Positions 6,609 through 16,029 of a DNA stretch of 64,000 nucleotides are shown here, one piece after another. Under the pieces are notes generated by a model. The model ran no database searches. It saw only the letters and a program-made list of their open reading frames with translations, and was not told the origin of the DNA. Position numbers and translations under genes: made by a program. Every line of letters begins with the position of its first letter. Within the stretch, counting starts at the first letter, position 1. This DNA comes from Rhodospirillales bacterium (GTDB taxonomy: Bacteria > Pseudomonadota > Alphaproteobacteria > Micavibrionales > Micavibrionaceae): the NCBI GenBank assembly GCA_020638295.1, contig JACKIU010000001.1:806001-870000 (forward strand), read 5' to 3'.

Positions 6609-9600
6609 TTAGAGGTTTTGGGAACCGCAATTGACCGCATCAGACAGCATTTCGGACGGATCGCTGGTGAAATAGTAGTTTACAACACCGTTGATCGCGG
6701 CGTTTAACACGTCGCCCCAGCATGCGGCGTCTTCACCACCTGCGGCCGGTTCGATGTTCGCCAGATCATCCTCACCTGCGGCCGGTTCAATGTCTGTCAG
6801 ATCTTCATCTTCACCTGCGGCCGTTTCGATTCCGGCAACGCCGGTCGTCCCATTTACCGGCGGTAGACCGGTGAGGGTTAGGTTAAGACCCCTCAGGCCA
6901 GGGCCGTAAGGACCGAAGTTATTGAAGAAGTCTTCTACGTTTTCGATTGTCTGGTTTTCATCATCCGGTACGAAGCCGAAGAAGAAGATACCGCGGTCGT
7001 TGATCTGTGGCCAGTGGAAGAACTTATCAGCCAGGAAGCTGAATTGTTCTTCGGTGATTGCACCACCAGTATCAGACGGTCTGAACGGAACACCATCCAT
7101 AACATAGGTGCTATCCTGCGCATCCAGCCAGATCGCTTTCCAAGATTCAGGATACTCGAAGTAGTAGTCATCCTTAACGAGTCTTGTAAGTTGCAGAACT
7201 TCTACCGGACCTTCCTCAATCTCAGGAGCATCGCCCGGTACGACAAATGTCTTGCTGCCCAGTTTGACGAAGTAGTCGCTCTGGCCATCGAACAGTTGTG
7301 CCCCGATGGTGCCGCCGAATTCAGTTGGCGGGAATACGGTCGTACCATTGAAGGTGTCGAAGGTGTAGGAGTCGTTACCGTAGAAGTTCCATGCGTTCAG
7401 GAACGGCCACAGGTAGTCATAGGTCCAGCCATTGGCGATACCGCCGGTTTTCACCAGTGACAGCAACCAAGGCTTGTTATTCCATGCATCAAAGTACAGG
7501 GCGACCTTACCACCATAGAACTCGTTGCTGTAGTCAGCGTCTTCGTCAAGGTGAGTCAGATCGATGATACCGGAGTTGAACTTGGCATGGTACGGGTTAT
7601 TAAGGAAGACGTTGTTACGAACATTGATGTAACCGTTGTCGCCACCGTAAGCCCACAGGCCAACATAGTTATTGGCGATGTGGTTTTTGTTCACATCAAT
7701 GAAGTGAGAGCCTTCAATTTTAACGCCGATGAAGTTATCTTTGATGATGTTGTGCCCAATGTCACCAAAATAGACTTCGTCGAAGTGGATACCGAACAGG
7801 TTGTTCGTCACCACGTTGCCAGCCACATTGATAAACCAGCTTGGGTCTACAAAGATACCGGCAGCGGTGTTACCGGCGGCAAAATTGCCGTGGATATCGA
7901 TGAACTTACTATCGGTTACTTCGATACCGTTATCATTATTGTACTTGACAGTGTTGAAGCCGATATCGGTTTTGTAAACGTTCTCGGCGTCGATACCATC
8001 ACCTGTTGATTTTGTGATTTTGTTAAACAGGATGTCGCCATATTTACTGTCTTTCAGCTTGATTCCATCCCAGCCGGCTTTGTAAACCATGTTGCCGATG
8101 ATGTCGACCTTATCGGCCTTGTTGGCATAGATGCCGTGTTCGCCAGTATTGTCGATTTCGTTGAACTTAATGTTAGCTTTTTCGGTGTCATAAACGTTGA
8201 TACCGTCATGGCCAGCGCCGGTGATACGGTTTTTCTTGATCTTGGCATCGTCGCTTTCGCGGATATAGATGCCGTCGCCGTGATCTGAGTCTTCACCCGT
8301 GTTGTGGATGTAGTTATCCCAGATTTCCACGGCCCAGTTGTTCTGGACATGAATACCATCATCGCCGGTGCGACCGATGTGATTTTCCCAAATGTCGGCA
8401 TATTTGCCGTCTTCAACGCGGATACCGTCGCCGTCCACATCATGGATGGTGTTGTAGGCGATATCGATATAGTCGGTTGGATTCACGAGGATCCCGTTTT
8501 CACCAACGTTGTAGATGGTGTTGTTCAGGATATCGCCGCCATCGATGTTGGAGCCGTAGATCCCGTTGCCGTTAACATCATGGACTGTGTTGTCGTGGAT
8601 CTGGGCGTTTTCGATGTTTTTGACGAAGATCCCTTCATCGTCAGACCAGTGAACATGGTTGTAGTCGACATCAACGTCAGCGCCGGTATCATAGCCATAA
8701 TCTTCGACATGGATACCATCGTCATATTCGCCTCTGACATTGCTGTTGCCATGAATATGGATCTTGGCATCGTTATAGAAGTAACCAGCAACTTTAACGC
8801 CGTCTTCCCTACCGAAGATCTCATCATTGTTTTTGATCAACAGCTCGGCGTCATCGATGCTTCCGATATGGGTTACACCGTTTTCACCGTAACCAGCGAT
8901 TTTGTAGTTGTCGCGGATAACGATGTCATGCTGCCAGTTGCTGGCTTTACCATAGAAGATAATGCCGTGCTCACCGCCCTCGATCGTGTTTTTCTTGATG
9001 AGAATTTCCTCATCATGCCCGGCGTGAATGTGGTTGGAGGTTTCACCGTTGAACTCGATACCGTTTTCATCGGCATCAATTTCGTTGTAGCTGATCTCAA
9101 CCAGAGAGTGTTTCTCAATGTCGTTACCGAACTGGACACCGTCACCACCGACAAAGATAGCGTTACCATCGTAGTGGCCGCCAATCAGGATGCGAGCATC
9201 ATCGGTTATTTTACCGTTGAATTTCACGCCATCATCCGCCGCCTTGATACGGTTATCGGTGATTTGAATATCCGCATTGCCGCCCACGACGCCGCGGAAT
9301 TCGATACCGTCATCAGCAATCGGCGCGCCGGTGAGCGGGCCAGCCAGTGAGGCAGCCGTGTACCCGATGCGGTTGCCATCGATCAGGATTTTTGCTCCTG
9401 TACCGACACCGGCTGCAAACAGAATACCGTCAATATTTGACTGATCTGCCGATACCGTATTTTCCAACGCGGAAATGATATTTGAAGGCGCGCCATAGAG
9501 CGTGCCGTCACCGATATTCACTGTGGCATCGGTCACATCGCCATGGAAGTAGATCCCCGAGCCAAAAGTTCCCTGATCAAGGTTGGTCTGAATGATGTTG

Positions 9601-12600
9601 TCATGGATATTCAGAACAGCGCCGCCATTGACGGTGTTAAAGAAAATCCCGCTATCATCGGCGAAGATTCCGGCGTTGTTGCCGGTAATGTCCACGGTTG
9701 AACCGCCATTGACACGGTGGAATTCAATACCGTTGGACGAGCCACCAATGATATTGTGGTTGTTGCTGATTTCAACGGCACTGCCACCCGTAACCGCTTT
9801 GACGAAGTCGATACCATCATCGTTCCGGCCTTCGATTTTGTCGTTATTCACGATTGAAACCGTGGCATTTTTAACGCCTTGGGCGAACGCAATCGCATCA
9901 CCGGCACCGCGGATTTGCGTGTTGCCATCAATCAACACGGTGTCGCCATTCAGGTTTTCATTGACCTGAATAGCTACGCTACCGGTGTTGATGTCGTTGT
10001 TCACGATGCTGGTCGTGCCGCCAACATTGTCGAGTTTTACGCCCACGCCAGTGTTGGTGAAAATGTTGCCGTCGATTGTTGTGTCAATTGCGGCGCTCTC
10101 ACCCGTACCCAATACGATACCATCGCCTGCGCCGGTGAAGGTGATCGGGTCGATGTTGACACCAGTGACATCGGAGCCATCGCCGACAGTACCGAGGTCG
10201 GTGATGACGAAGCCGTTATCGACATCGCCGTTATTGGCGTAGGCATCCGCAGTTGCAACGTCGATTGTTACATCGTTGGCGTTGTAGTTGACGCCTTCGA
10301 TTTTCAGGCCATCAACCCACACCTCGACGGAGCCGCCATAGTTGGCGCCGCTACCGGCAATGATAAGATTGCCGATATTCGCGTTACCGGCAGCGTTGAC
10401 GCCAAGCTGGATGGAACCGTCATAGGTTTCTTCGCCAACGTTGTTGTTGACCACGATCGAGCCGAAATTGATCAGACCATCGGTGCCGGTATCGGCGAAG
10501 TGGTCGATCATGTTTTCAACCGCGATTGCATCGGTGCCGGTCGGCAGGATGCCGTACGTGCCCCAGGTTACGCCCGTGGCATCAATGACTGTCGGGCTGC
10601 CCGGCAGGAATTCGGCGTCGTTGATCAGGCGGACGAATTTACCTGATTGGCCGCCAAAGACGGTGTTTGAAAGCGTGTCACCAAGAATATCAACGCTGGC
10701 ACCATTAAAGACCATACCATCGGTACCGCCCGTAATGACGTTGCCAGTGCCAATTGCGACGCCGCTTGCGCCTTGAAGATTTGTGACTAAAACGCCTGTG
10801 GTGTTGTTAGAGATTGTGTTATCAGCAAGCGTTGTATTTTCCGCACCGTCAACGGAGACGCCGGTTGCAAAACCGTCGACCGTGTTGCGCAGAATATTGG
10901 CTGTCATGTTGTCATCGGGCCATATGCCGCTAGAAATAATATCAAACACATCGATACCAATGCCTGTACCGGCGGTGCTGTTAATCAGGTTGTCGGTGAT
11001 GTTTGCGGTCGTGTTGTTGAAATCTTCAACATGAACACCGTTGCCGCTTGTAACATTAATGTCGTTAAATGTGAAATCAACATGGGCGAACTCATCGATA
11101 AATGCAGCGTAGTAATTTGTGTTGCTAATCGTGTTGTTGTTGATATTTATGATCGTATTTGGGATCACTCCGCCAAACCCGATGTCAGCCAAAATACCGT
11201 AGTCGTAATTGTCAATATGCAGACCCTGAATTGTGACATTGCTTAGGCCCGCGACAGTCACACCGATACCGTCGCCATCACCTTGCAACAACGGAGAACC
11301 CGCGCCCGGAACGTTCGGATCGCCCACATTACCGTTGAGCAGGAAGTTGTCCTGGGTCAGGGTCACATCTTCGTTGTATGTGCCTTCACCGACATTCAGG
11401 GTGTTGAGGCCCGAACCTGTGTTTGCAAAAGCATCGACGGCATTTTGAATTGTACTTTCATCATGCTGATTAACGGTGATTGTTCCCGCGCCGGAAGTTC
11501 TGAGGGTGTCGGCATCGACGCTGAAGAAGCTGCCTTCATCAAAATAGCGCCCGCCCTGATCGATCAAGATGTTGCCGCCTTCGGCATCAATAGACGCGCC
11601 TGTATCCAAGAATACGCTGTGTGTTGCGTTCGTACCGCCAAAGTCACCAGCAGTGATGGTGATGTTATACGAATTGGTATCGATCGACGACCCGGCGTTC
11701 ATGATGAAGTCGCCCGCGCCGCCAAAATCAGAGTCGGCATTAAAGACCGCATCGCCATGCGTTTCTACGCTCGCGCCCGCTTCGAATATGATGTCGTCTT
11801 CAGCGTTAACGTTCAGGCCTTTAAATTCGTTGATGCCGCCAAAGGTCACGTCGTAGGGACCGGCCGGCTCTTCGGTGTTGACGGTGGTTTGATTGATATG
11901 GGTCAGATCAACGTTATCAATGAAGATATTGTTGTCGGTACCGCCGTCGGCCAGACCGAAGATAATTTCACTGGCGAAAATCGTATCCAGTTCTGACTGA
12001 TCGATATGAGCACCGCCGTTGTCATCACCAACTGACATGTCGTTGTCAGCCAAGCCGGTGAAGGTTACAGAACCCGCACCCGCATCCACGGTTGTGTCTG
12101 CTTCATGAAGGAAATTACCGCCTTTGAAGGTGACATCGCCGCCCCCTGTGCGCAGTGTGCTGCCCTCGACAATTGCGGTATAAGAATAGGGAAGACCGCC
12201 CAAACCTGTGCCCAGAGATTCAAAGTTCACGTCCAAGCCAGCGCCGGTTACAACCAGATTTGCAGCCTGATTGACACCAGTATCTCCTGCAAAAATATTA
12301 TCGCCAAAGATAACGTCGTCATGCGCAATCACATTCCATGCTACGCGCGAGGCTGTCGCGAAACCGCCGTCACTGAGATCGCCAACGACGGTTATGTCGC
12401 CGTCAGCGCCGCCCGCGGCAGATGTCATTGTTGTAACGTCACTGCCGCCAAGCAGGACCGGGCGGATTGTCGCGATAAAGTCAACGGTAGAGGCAATCGC
12501 ACCGCATATACCGCCTGTTCCAAAGACGCAGAGATCAGTCGGGTCGATTAAAAGCTCGCCGCCTTCGCCGAGCTTAACCGTACCGTCGATAACAACCTGA

Positions 12601-13700
12601 TCGCCGGATAATTCAACAAAGCCGCCCTGGCCATTTTGGCCGGTCGCTTCGATGGCGCCGTGGAATTCATTTTTGCCTTTGGCAATTGAGTTAACGTTAC
12701 CGGCTTTGCCTTCTGTGGCGTTGGCAAGCAATTCACCGGTTTCGGTGACATCAATATTTTCACCATTGATATCAATGTCGCCGCCCTGCGTCCCGGAGGC
12801 ATCGACTTTGCCGGAAACAGAAACTTTACCGGAGTTGCCGCCAGACAGAACAATTTTGCCGCCGACAACTTCGGCGGAAGCCACGGTGACAATCCCGCTG
12901 GTGTTGATCACATTATCAACGGCGTCTTTGGCCGCCAGAGCGGTCATTTGCACGCGGCCGCCTTCGGCCTCAATCGTGCCTTTGTTTTCAATCAGGGCCT
13001 CGGCAAGCTCGCCATCAACGGCGACCTCGACCAGACCATCACCGTATAAATCGAGCGTGACGGTTTCACCGGCGGCCAGCGCCACCGTACCCATTTTGGC
13101 GTTAATGACGCCGGAATTGGAGATAAACGGTGCGACGAAAGCGGCCAGACCGGCTTCGCCGACTGAGATCATTGCCCCTTCTTCGATTGTAATTGAAGCA
13201 TCTTCGGCAACATCAATATCCAATTTGCCGTCAGTGAGGACGCTGTCAGCATTTTTCAATAACCCGACAATGGCTGCAAAGCCTTGCGTATCAACTACGG
13301 AATTTTTCCCGAACAGGAAGCCGTTGACATCAAGGATTTTGACTTCGCCGTTAGACGTCAATCTTCCCAAGAGCTGCATCGGGCCGGATTCAACACCGGT
13401 GGCCACGGTCAGGGCTGAGTTAATGTCAACCGAGCATGTCGCACAAATATCTTCCTTAACAAGGTTCCCGATAATCCGGTTGCTACCTGTGTGGTCGAAA
13501 TGTACATGCCCAAGAGATGTCGTGGTTGCGTTAACATCTGTCCCGGCTTCAAATTGCCATGTCTCATTCGCCTCCACGGTCCCGGCCTGCGCCACGTCTG
13601 GCAGTATCACCGCAGCGACCAGCGCGGTTGAGGCTAATAATTTTGATGTCGAGACACTAAAACGACGTGCTGCGTTTTTACGGGCTTTGTACGTACTCAT
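6609..13700 (-). CDS. Giant two-partner secretion exoprotein (TpsA), beta-helix adhesin-like
   Basis: This 2363-residue exported protein is paired with the TpsB transporter across the divergent intergenic region. A signal peptide (STSKLLASTALVAAVILPDV, ending AQAG near residue 40) precedes a filamentous-haemagglutinin type TPS domain (about 40-165), with the signature LDVNGFLFGKNSVVDTQGF. Then come long Gly/Asp-rich right-handed beta-helix repeats. From about residue 1200 to 2010 these become regular NosD/PbH1-style coils (I..N.I....GDGI.V). The tail (about 2290 onward) has three acidic repeats of the type I-x-x-AAGEDxx, then a terminal domain with two cysteines about 34 residues apart. That arrangement recalls HMW1-type C-terminal anchoring. 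GGAAGGA precedes the ATG. It probably acts in surface attachment or cell contact; the target is unknown. Confidence 0.9.
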   Translation of the reverse strand: MSTYKARKNAARRFSVSTSKLLASTALVAAVILPDVAQAGTVEANETWQFEAGTDVNATTTSLGHVHFDHTGSNRIIGNLVKEDICATCSVDINSALTVATGVESGPMQLLGRLTSNGEVKILDVNGFLFGKNSVVDTQGFAAIVGLLKNADSVLTDGKLDIDVAEDASITIEEGAMISVGEAGLAAFVAPFISNSGVINAKMGTVALAAGETVTLDLYGDGLVEVAVDGELAEALIENKGTIEAEGGRVQMTALAAKDAVDNVINTSGIVTVASAEVVGGKIVLSGGNSGKVSVSGKVDASGTQGGDIDINGENIDVTETGELLANATEGKAGNVNSIAKGKNEFHGAIEATGQNGQGGFVELSGDQVVIDGTVKLGEGGELLIDPTDLCVFGTGGICGAIASTVDFIATIRPVLLGGSDVTTMTSAAGGADGDITVVGDLSDGGFATASRVAWNVIAHDDVIFGDNIFAGDTGVNQAANLVVTGAGLDVNFESLGTGLGGLPYSYTAIVEGSTLRTGGGDVTFKGGNFLHEADTTVDAGAGSVTFTGLADNDMSVGDDNGGAHIDQSELDTIFASEIIFGLADGGTDNNIFIDNVDLTHINQTTVNTEEPAGPYDVTFGGINEFKGLNVNAEDDIIFEAGASVETHGDAVFNADSDFGGAGDFIMNAGSSIDTNSYNITITAGDFGGTNATHSVFLDTGASIDAEGGNILIDQGGRYFDEGSFFSVDADTLRTSGAGTITVNQHDESTIQNAVDAFANTGSGLNTLNVGEGTYNEDVTLTQDNFLLNGNVGDPNVPGAGSPLLQGDGDGIGVTVAGLSNVTIQGLHIDNYDYGILADIGFGGVIPNTIININNNTISNTNYYAAFIDEFAHVDFTFNDINVTSGNGVHVEDFNNTTANITDNLINSTAGTGIGIDVFDIISSGIWPDDNMTANILRNTVDGFATGVSVDGAENTTLADNTISNNTTGVLVTNLQGASGVAIGTGNVITGGTDGMVFNGASVDILGDTLSNTVFGGQSGKFVRLINDAEFLPGSPTVIDATGVTWGTYGILPTGTDAIAVENMIDHFADTGTDGLINFGSIVVNNNVGEETYDGSIQLGVNAAGNANIGNLIIAGSGANYGGSVEVWVDGLKIEGVNYNANDVTIDVATADAYANNGDVDNGFVITDLGTVGDGSDVTGVNIDPITFTGAGDGIVLGTGESAAIDTTIDGNIFTNTGVGVKLDNVGGTTSIVNNDINTGSVAIQVNENLNGDTVLIDGNTQIRGAGDAIAFAQGVKNATVSIVNNDKIEGRNDDGIDFVKAVTGGSAVEISNNHNIIGGSSNGIEFHRVNGGSTVDITGNNAGIFADDSGIFFNTVNGGAVLNIHDNIIQTNLDQGTFGSGIYFHGDVTDATVNIGDGTLYGAPSNIISALENTVSADQSNIDGILFAAGVGTGAKILIDGNRIGYTAASLAGPLTGAPIADDGIEFRGVVGGNADIQITDNRIKAADDGVKFNGKITDDARILIGGHYDGNAIFVGGDGVQFGNDIEKHSLVEISYNEIDADENGIEFNGETSNHIHAGHDEEILIKKNTIEGGEHGIIFYGKASNWQHDIVIRDNYKIAGYGENGVTHIGSIDDAELLIKNNDEIFGREDGVKVAGYFYNDAKIHIHGNSNVRGEYDDGIHVEDYGYDTGADVDVDYNHVHWSDDEGIFVKNIENAQIHDNTVHDVNGNGIYGSNIDGGDILNNTIYNVGENGILVNPTDYIDIAYNTIHDVDGDGIRVEDGKYADIWENHIGRTGDDGIHVQNNWAVEIWDNYIHNTGEDSDHGDGIYIRESDDAKIKKNRITGAGHDGINVYDTEKANIKFNEIDNTGEHGIYANKADKVDIIGNMVYKAGWDGIKLKDSKYGDILFNKITKSTGDGIDAENVYKTDIGFNTVKYNNDNGIEVTDSKFIDIHGNFAAGNTAAGIFVDPSWFINVAGNVVTNNLFGIHFDEVYFGDIGHNIIKDNFIGVKIEGSHFIDVNKNHIANNYVGLWAYGGDNGYINVRNNVFLNNPYHAKFNSGIIDLTHLDEDADYSNEFYGGKVALYFDAWNNKPWLLSLVKTGGIANGWTYDYLWPFLNAWNFYGNDSYTFDTFNGTTVFPPTEFGGTIGAQLFDGQSDYFVKLGSKTFVVPGDAPEIEEGPVEVLQLTRLVKDDYYFEYPESWKAIWLDAQDSTYVMDGVPFRPSDTGGAITEEQFSFLADKFFHWPQINDRGIFFFGFVPDDENQTIENVEDFFNNFGPYGPGLRGLNLTLTGLPPVNGTTGVAGIETAAGEDEDLTDIEPAAGEDDLANIEPAAGGEDAACWGDVLNAAINGVVNYYFTSDPSEMLSDAVNCGSQNL

Positions 13701-13850
13701 TTGTTTCTTCCTTCCTCAAATCAGAAACGTTTTTCCAAAAACTGCATCCAAGGGGCATTCGCTCTGTGGCTTCTCTGCGCCCTATCGAAAGTCCCTATCT
13801 TCACACCCGTTATTTTCACGAAATCTCTACAACTGCGGCAGCGCCATACC

Positions 13851-13864
13851 TTGATTTTTATCAA
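13851..13864. promoter_or_regulatory. FNR/FixK-type operator
   Basis: TTGATTTTTATCAA is a perfect TTGAT-N4-ATCAA palindrome, the binding consensus of FNR/Anr/FixK oxygen-responsive regulators. It lies about 150 bp upstream of the exoprotein start codon. It suggests that oxygen supply affects expression of the surface protein. Confidence 0.6.
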
Positions 13865-13965
13865 GTTTTTCACTTTGCTCCTGCATCCTGCGCGCAGACG
13901 GTCCTGCCGCATTTTCGTTTATAGACTCGGTATAGACCCTTTTTTGAAGGATTTACAAGCTTTTA

Positions 13966-13980
13966 TTAAGGAAAACTTAA
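13966..13980. promoter_or_regulatory. CtrA-type box
   Basis: TTAAGGAAAACTTAA matches the alphaproteobacterial CtrA consensus TTAA-N7-TTAA exactly. It lies between the divergent TPS genes, about 265 bp from the exoprotein start and 258 bp from the tpsB start. Such sites are rare by chance but not impossible in AT-rich DNA. Confidence 0.5.
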
Positions 13981-14237
13981 CCTTCTTTTGAGTGTGTTTC
14001 TCTTGATTCTCTTATGAGGTGCGCGCCACCTTTTTTATCAAGCTTATCTAATATGAAAAAAATTTTGCGTTCTTCGTGATCGCCTAACAAAAAAAGGGTT
14101 ATTTTGCGCTACGGGTTGATCTGCCAAGAAAAATGGAGTAGAAGTGGGGGGTGTGAAATGACTTTTCTTTTGTATTTATTCTGCTATAGCTACACGAAAC
14201 GAATATCCGGTTCTAATATTAGTAAGGTTAATGACCG

Positions 14238-15977
14238 ATGATGAGTTTACAAGGTTTTGAATGTGCAGGCCGCACATTGTCGCGGGGGATTCTAACGATT
14301 TCCCTGCTTGTTGGTACGAGTTCCGTTGCGCTGGCGCAACTTTCCGCTGATCAGCAAAATGCCGTTGCCGGGACGGCCAGCGCCGGGCGGGTTCAGGAAC
14401 AAATGCTTGGTGAAGGTATGCTGTCCAGGCCGGGGCCGAAGATTGAAGTTCGCGACCTTGTGCTGCAAAATATGCCGGCGAACGCCGACAAAATCCGTTT
14501 TAACCTGTCGCAAATCGAATTTGAAGGCGTCGGGGTTTATAATGAGGCCGATATTCGTCACCTGTACGCCGACAAGCTTGGCACCAGCGTAACGCTGGCC
14601 GATATTTACGCTATTGCCACGGCGATGACCAACAAATACCGCAATGACGGTTATATCCTGACGCAGGTTATCGTGCCGCCACAGACGATTGACGGCGGAC
14701 GCGTTAAGCTGCGTGCTGTCGAAGGGTTTGTCGACAAGATCACCGTGAGCGGCAACGATCAGGAAAGCGCCCTGAAGACCGTGCGTGATTATGCGCGCCG
14801 CATTCAAAATAACGGCGCATTGAATGTTGAAGATCTGGAAAAATTCCTGTTGCTGATCAATACTCTGCCGGGAGTTGAGGCCCGCAGCATCCTAAGTCCG
14901 TCTAAAACGACGACCGGGGCTTCTGATCTGCGAATTATTGTCGAACGCGATCCTTATGATGCGTTTCTGGGCATTGATAACTTTGGCAGCCGATATCTCG
15001 GACCGCTTCAGTTGACCGCCGCCGGAGCGATTAACTCGTATTTCGGAAACAATGAACGCATTTCCGGTCAGGTCGTTGTTGCACCTGACAGCCGTGAGAT
15101 GGTGTTTGTTTCCTTGGGGTATGATCAGCCGATCGGCACTTACGGAACGCAGATCAAGACCCAGTACAGCCATTCAAACACCCGGCCCGGGTTTGACCTT
15201 GACCAGTTTGATGTGAGAGGTAAATCTGATTTTCTGGGCGTTCAGGTCGAGCATCCGTTTATCCGTACCCGTGAACATAGTCTGTATGGCAATGTCGGGA
15301 TTGATTTCCGCGATGTTCAGAGCCAGAACGATCTGGAGCCGACGCGTGAGGATCGCATCCGTACATTGCGTATTGGCGGGCGTTATGAATTCCTTGATAA
15401 TCTGCTTACCGCCGGTATTAACGCTTTAAGCCTACAATTCTCGCAAGGGTTGAATATTCTGGGCGCCAGCAGCGAAGGTGATGTCCGCCTTTCCCGTCCT
15501 GCGGCCGATCCGACCTTCTTTAAGGTCAATGCCGAGGCCCAACGTCTGCAACGCGTAACATCCAGTGTGAACCTGTTGGTTGCGGGGCGCGCGCAAATGT
15601 CAAATGATGCGCTGCTGGCTTCCGAAGAGTTCGGGGTTGGCGGCATCAATTCCGGCCGCGGTTATGATCCTTCAGAGATTGTTGGTGATGACGGCGTTTC
15701 CGGGACCGTTGAGGTTCAGTGGAATGAGCCTGCACCGTGGAGTTTTGTTCAGGACTACCAACTCTTCGGTTTTTATGACATCGGCAAGGTCTGGAACGAC
15801 GATGCGACGATTTCTGATGATGATGAATCGCTGGCGTCTGCGGGCTTTGGTATCCGCGCCGACTTCATGGAGCAGACAAAAGCCGCGCTTTCCGTGGCTT
15901 TTCCGCTGACTCGTGATGTACAGACACAGCGGGATGATGATCCGAAAGTTTATTTCAGTCTCAACCGCAGCTTCTAA
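14238..15977 (+). CDS. Two-partner secretion transporter (TpsB, ShlB/FhaC family)
   Basis: This 579-residue outer-membrane transporter should export the large exoprotein encoded divergently. After the signal peptide (SRGILTISLLVGTSSVALAQ) come two POTRA modules, seen as IRFNLSQIEFEGVGVYNEAD.. (about 85-160) and ..AVEGFVDKITVSGND.. (about 160-235). The VIVPPQTIDGG element typical of ShlB-family POTRA1 lies between them. A 16-stranded barrel follows, with the conserved L6 motif region (GGINSGRGYDPSEIVGDDG, near residue 470) and a terminal aromatic residue (VYFSLNRSF). Two ATGs are adjacent at the start (14238 and 14241). Confidence 0.93.
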   Translation: MMSLQGFECAGRTLSRGILTISLLVGTSSVALAQLSADQQNAVAGTASAGRVQEQMLGEGMLSRPGPKIEVRDLVLQNMPANADKIRFNLSQIEFEGVGVYNEADIRHLYADKLGTSVTLADIYAIATAMTNKYRNDGYILTQVIVPPQTIDGGRVKLRAVEGFVDKITVSGNDQESALKTVRDYARRIQNNGALNVEDLEKFLLLINTLPGVEARSILSPSKTTTGASDLRIIVERDPYDAFLGIDNFGSRYLGPLQLTAAGAINSYFGNNERISGQVVVAPDSREMVFVSLGYDQPIGTYGTQIKTQYSHSNTRPGFDLDQFDVRGKSDFLGVQVEHPFIRTREHSLYGNVGIDFRDVQSQNDLEPTREDRIRTLRIGGRYEFLDNLLTAGINALSLQFSQGLNILGASSEGDVRLSRPAADPTFFKVNAEAQRLQRVTSSVNLLVAGRAQMSNDALLASEEFGVGGINSGRGYDPSEIVGDDGVSGTVEVQWNEPAPWSFVQDYQLFGFYDIGKVWNDDATISDDDESLASAGFGIRADFMEQTKAALSVAFPLTRDVQTQRDDDPKVYFSLNRSF

Positions 15978-16000
15978 AACTTGCTGTCTTTAAAGATTTG

Positions 16001-16029
16001 AAAGGGTCGTTCTTGATAGCGGCCTTTTT
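16001..16029 (+). terminator. Possible terminator after tpsB
   Basis: AAAGG (16001-16005) can pair with CCTTT (16023-16027) before a short T run, 24 bp after the tpsB stop. The stem is interrupted, so this is a weak call. It also touches the 3' end of the convergent ligase gene. Confidence 0.4.

Larger units (their letters stand above)
13701..14237. promoter_or_regulatory. Divergent tpsA/tpsB control region
   Basis: These 537 bp hold no credible gene. They carry the leaders of the leftward exoprotein gene and the rightward tpsB gene, a perfect FNR/FixK-type box (13851-13864), a perfect CtrA-type box (13966-13980) and AT-rich tracts (13960-14060 and 14160-14230) suited to promoters. The ribosome binding site of the exoprotein gene, GGAAGGA, lies at the left edge. 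Confidence 0.6.

Noticed and set aside
7551..13854. Long plus-strand open frames (up to 400 codons) opposite the exoprotein gene
   Set aside because: They are antisense to a well-supported coding sequence with signal peptide, TPS domain and repeats. Their own translations are repetitive Val/Asp- or Pro/Ser/Thr-rich strings that mirror the repeats, without motifs or ribosome binding sites.
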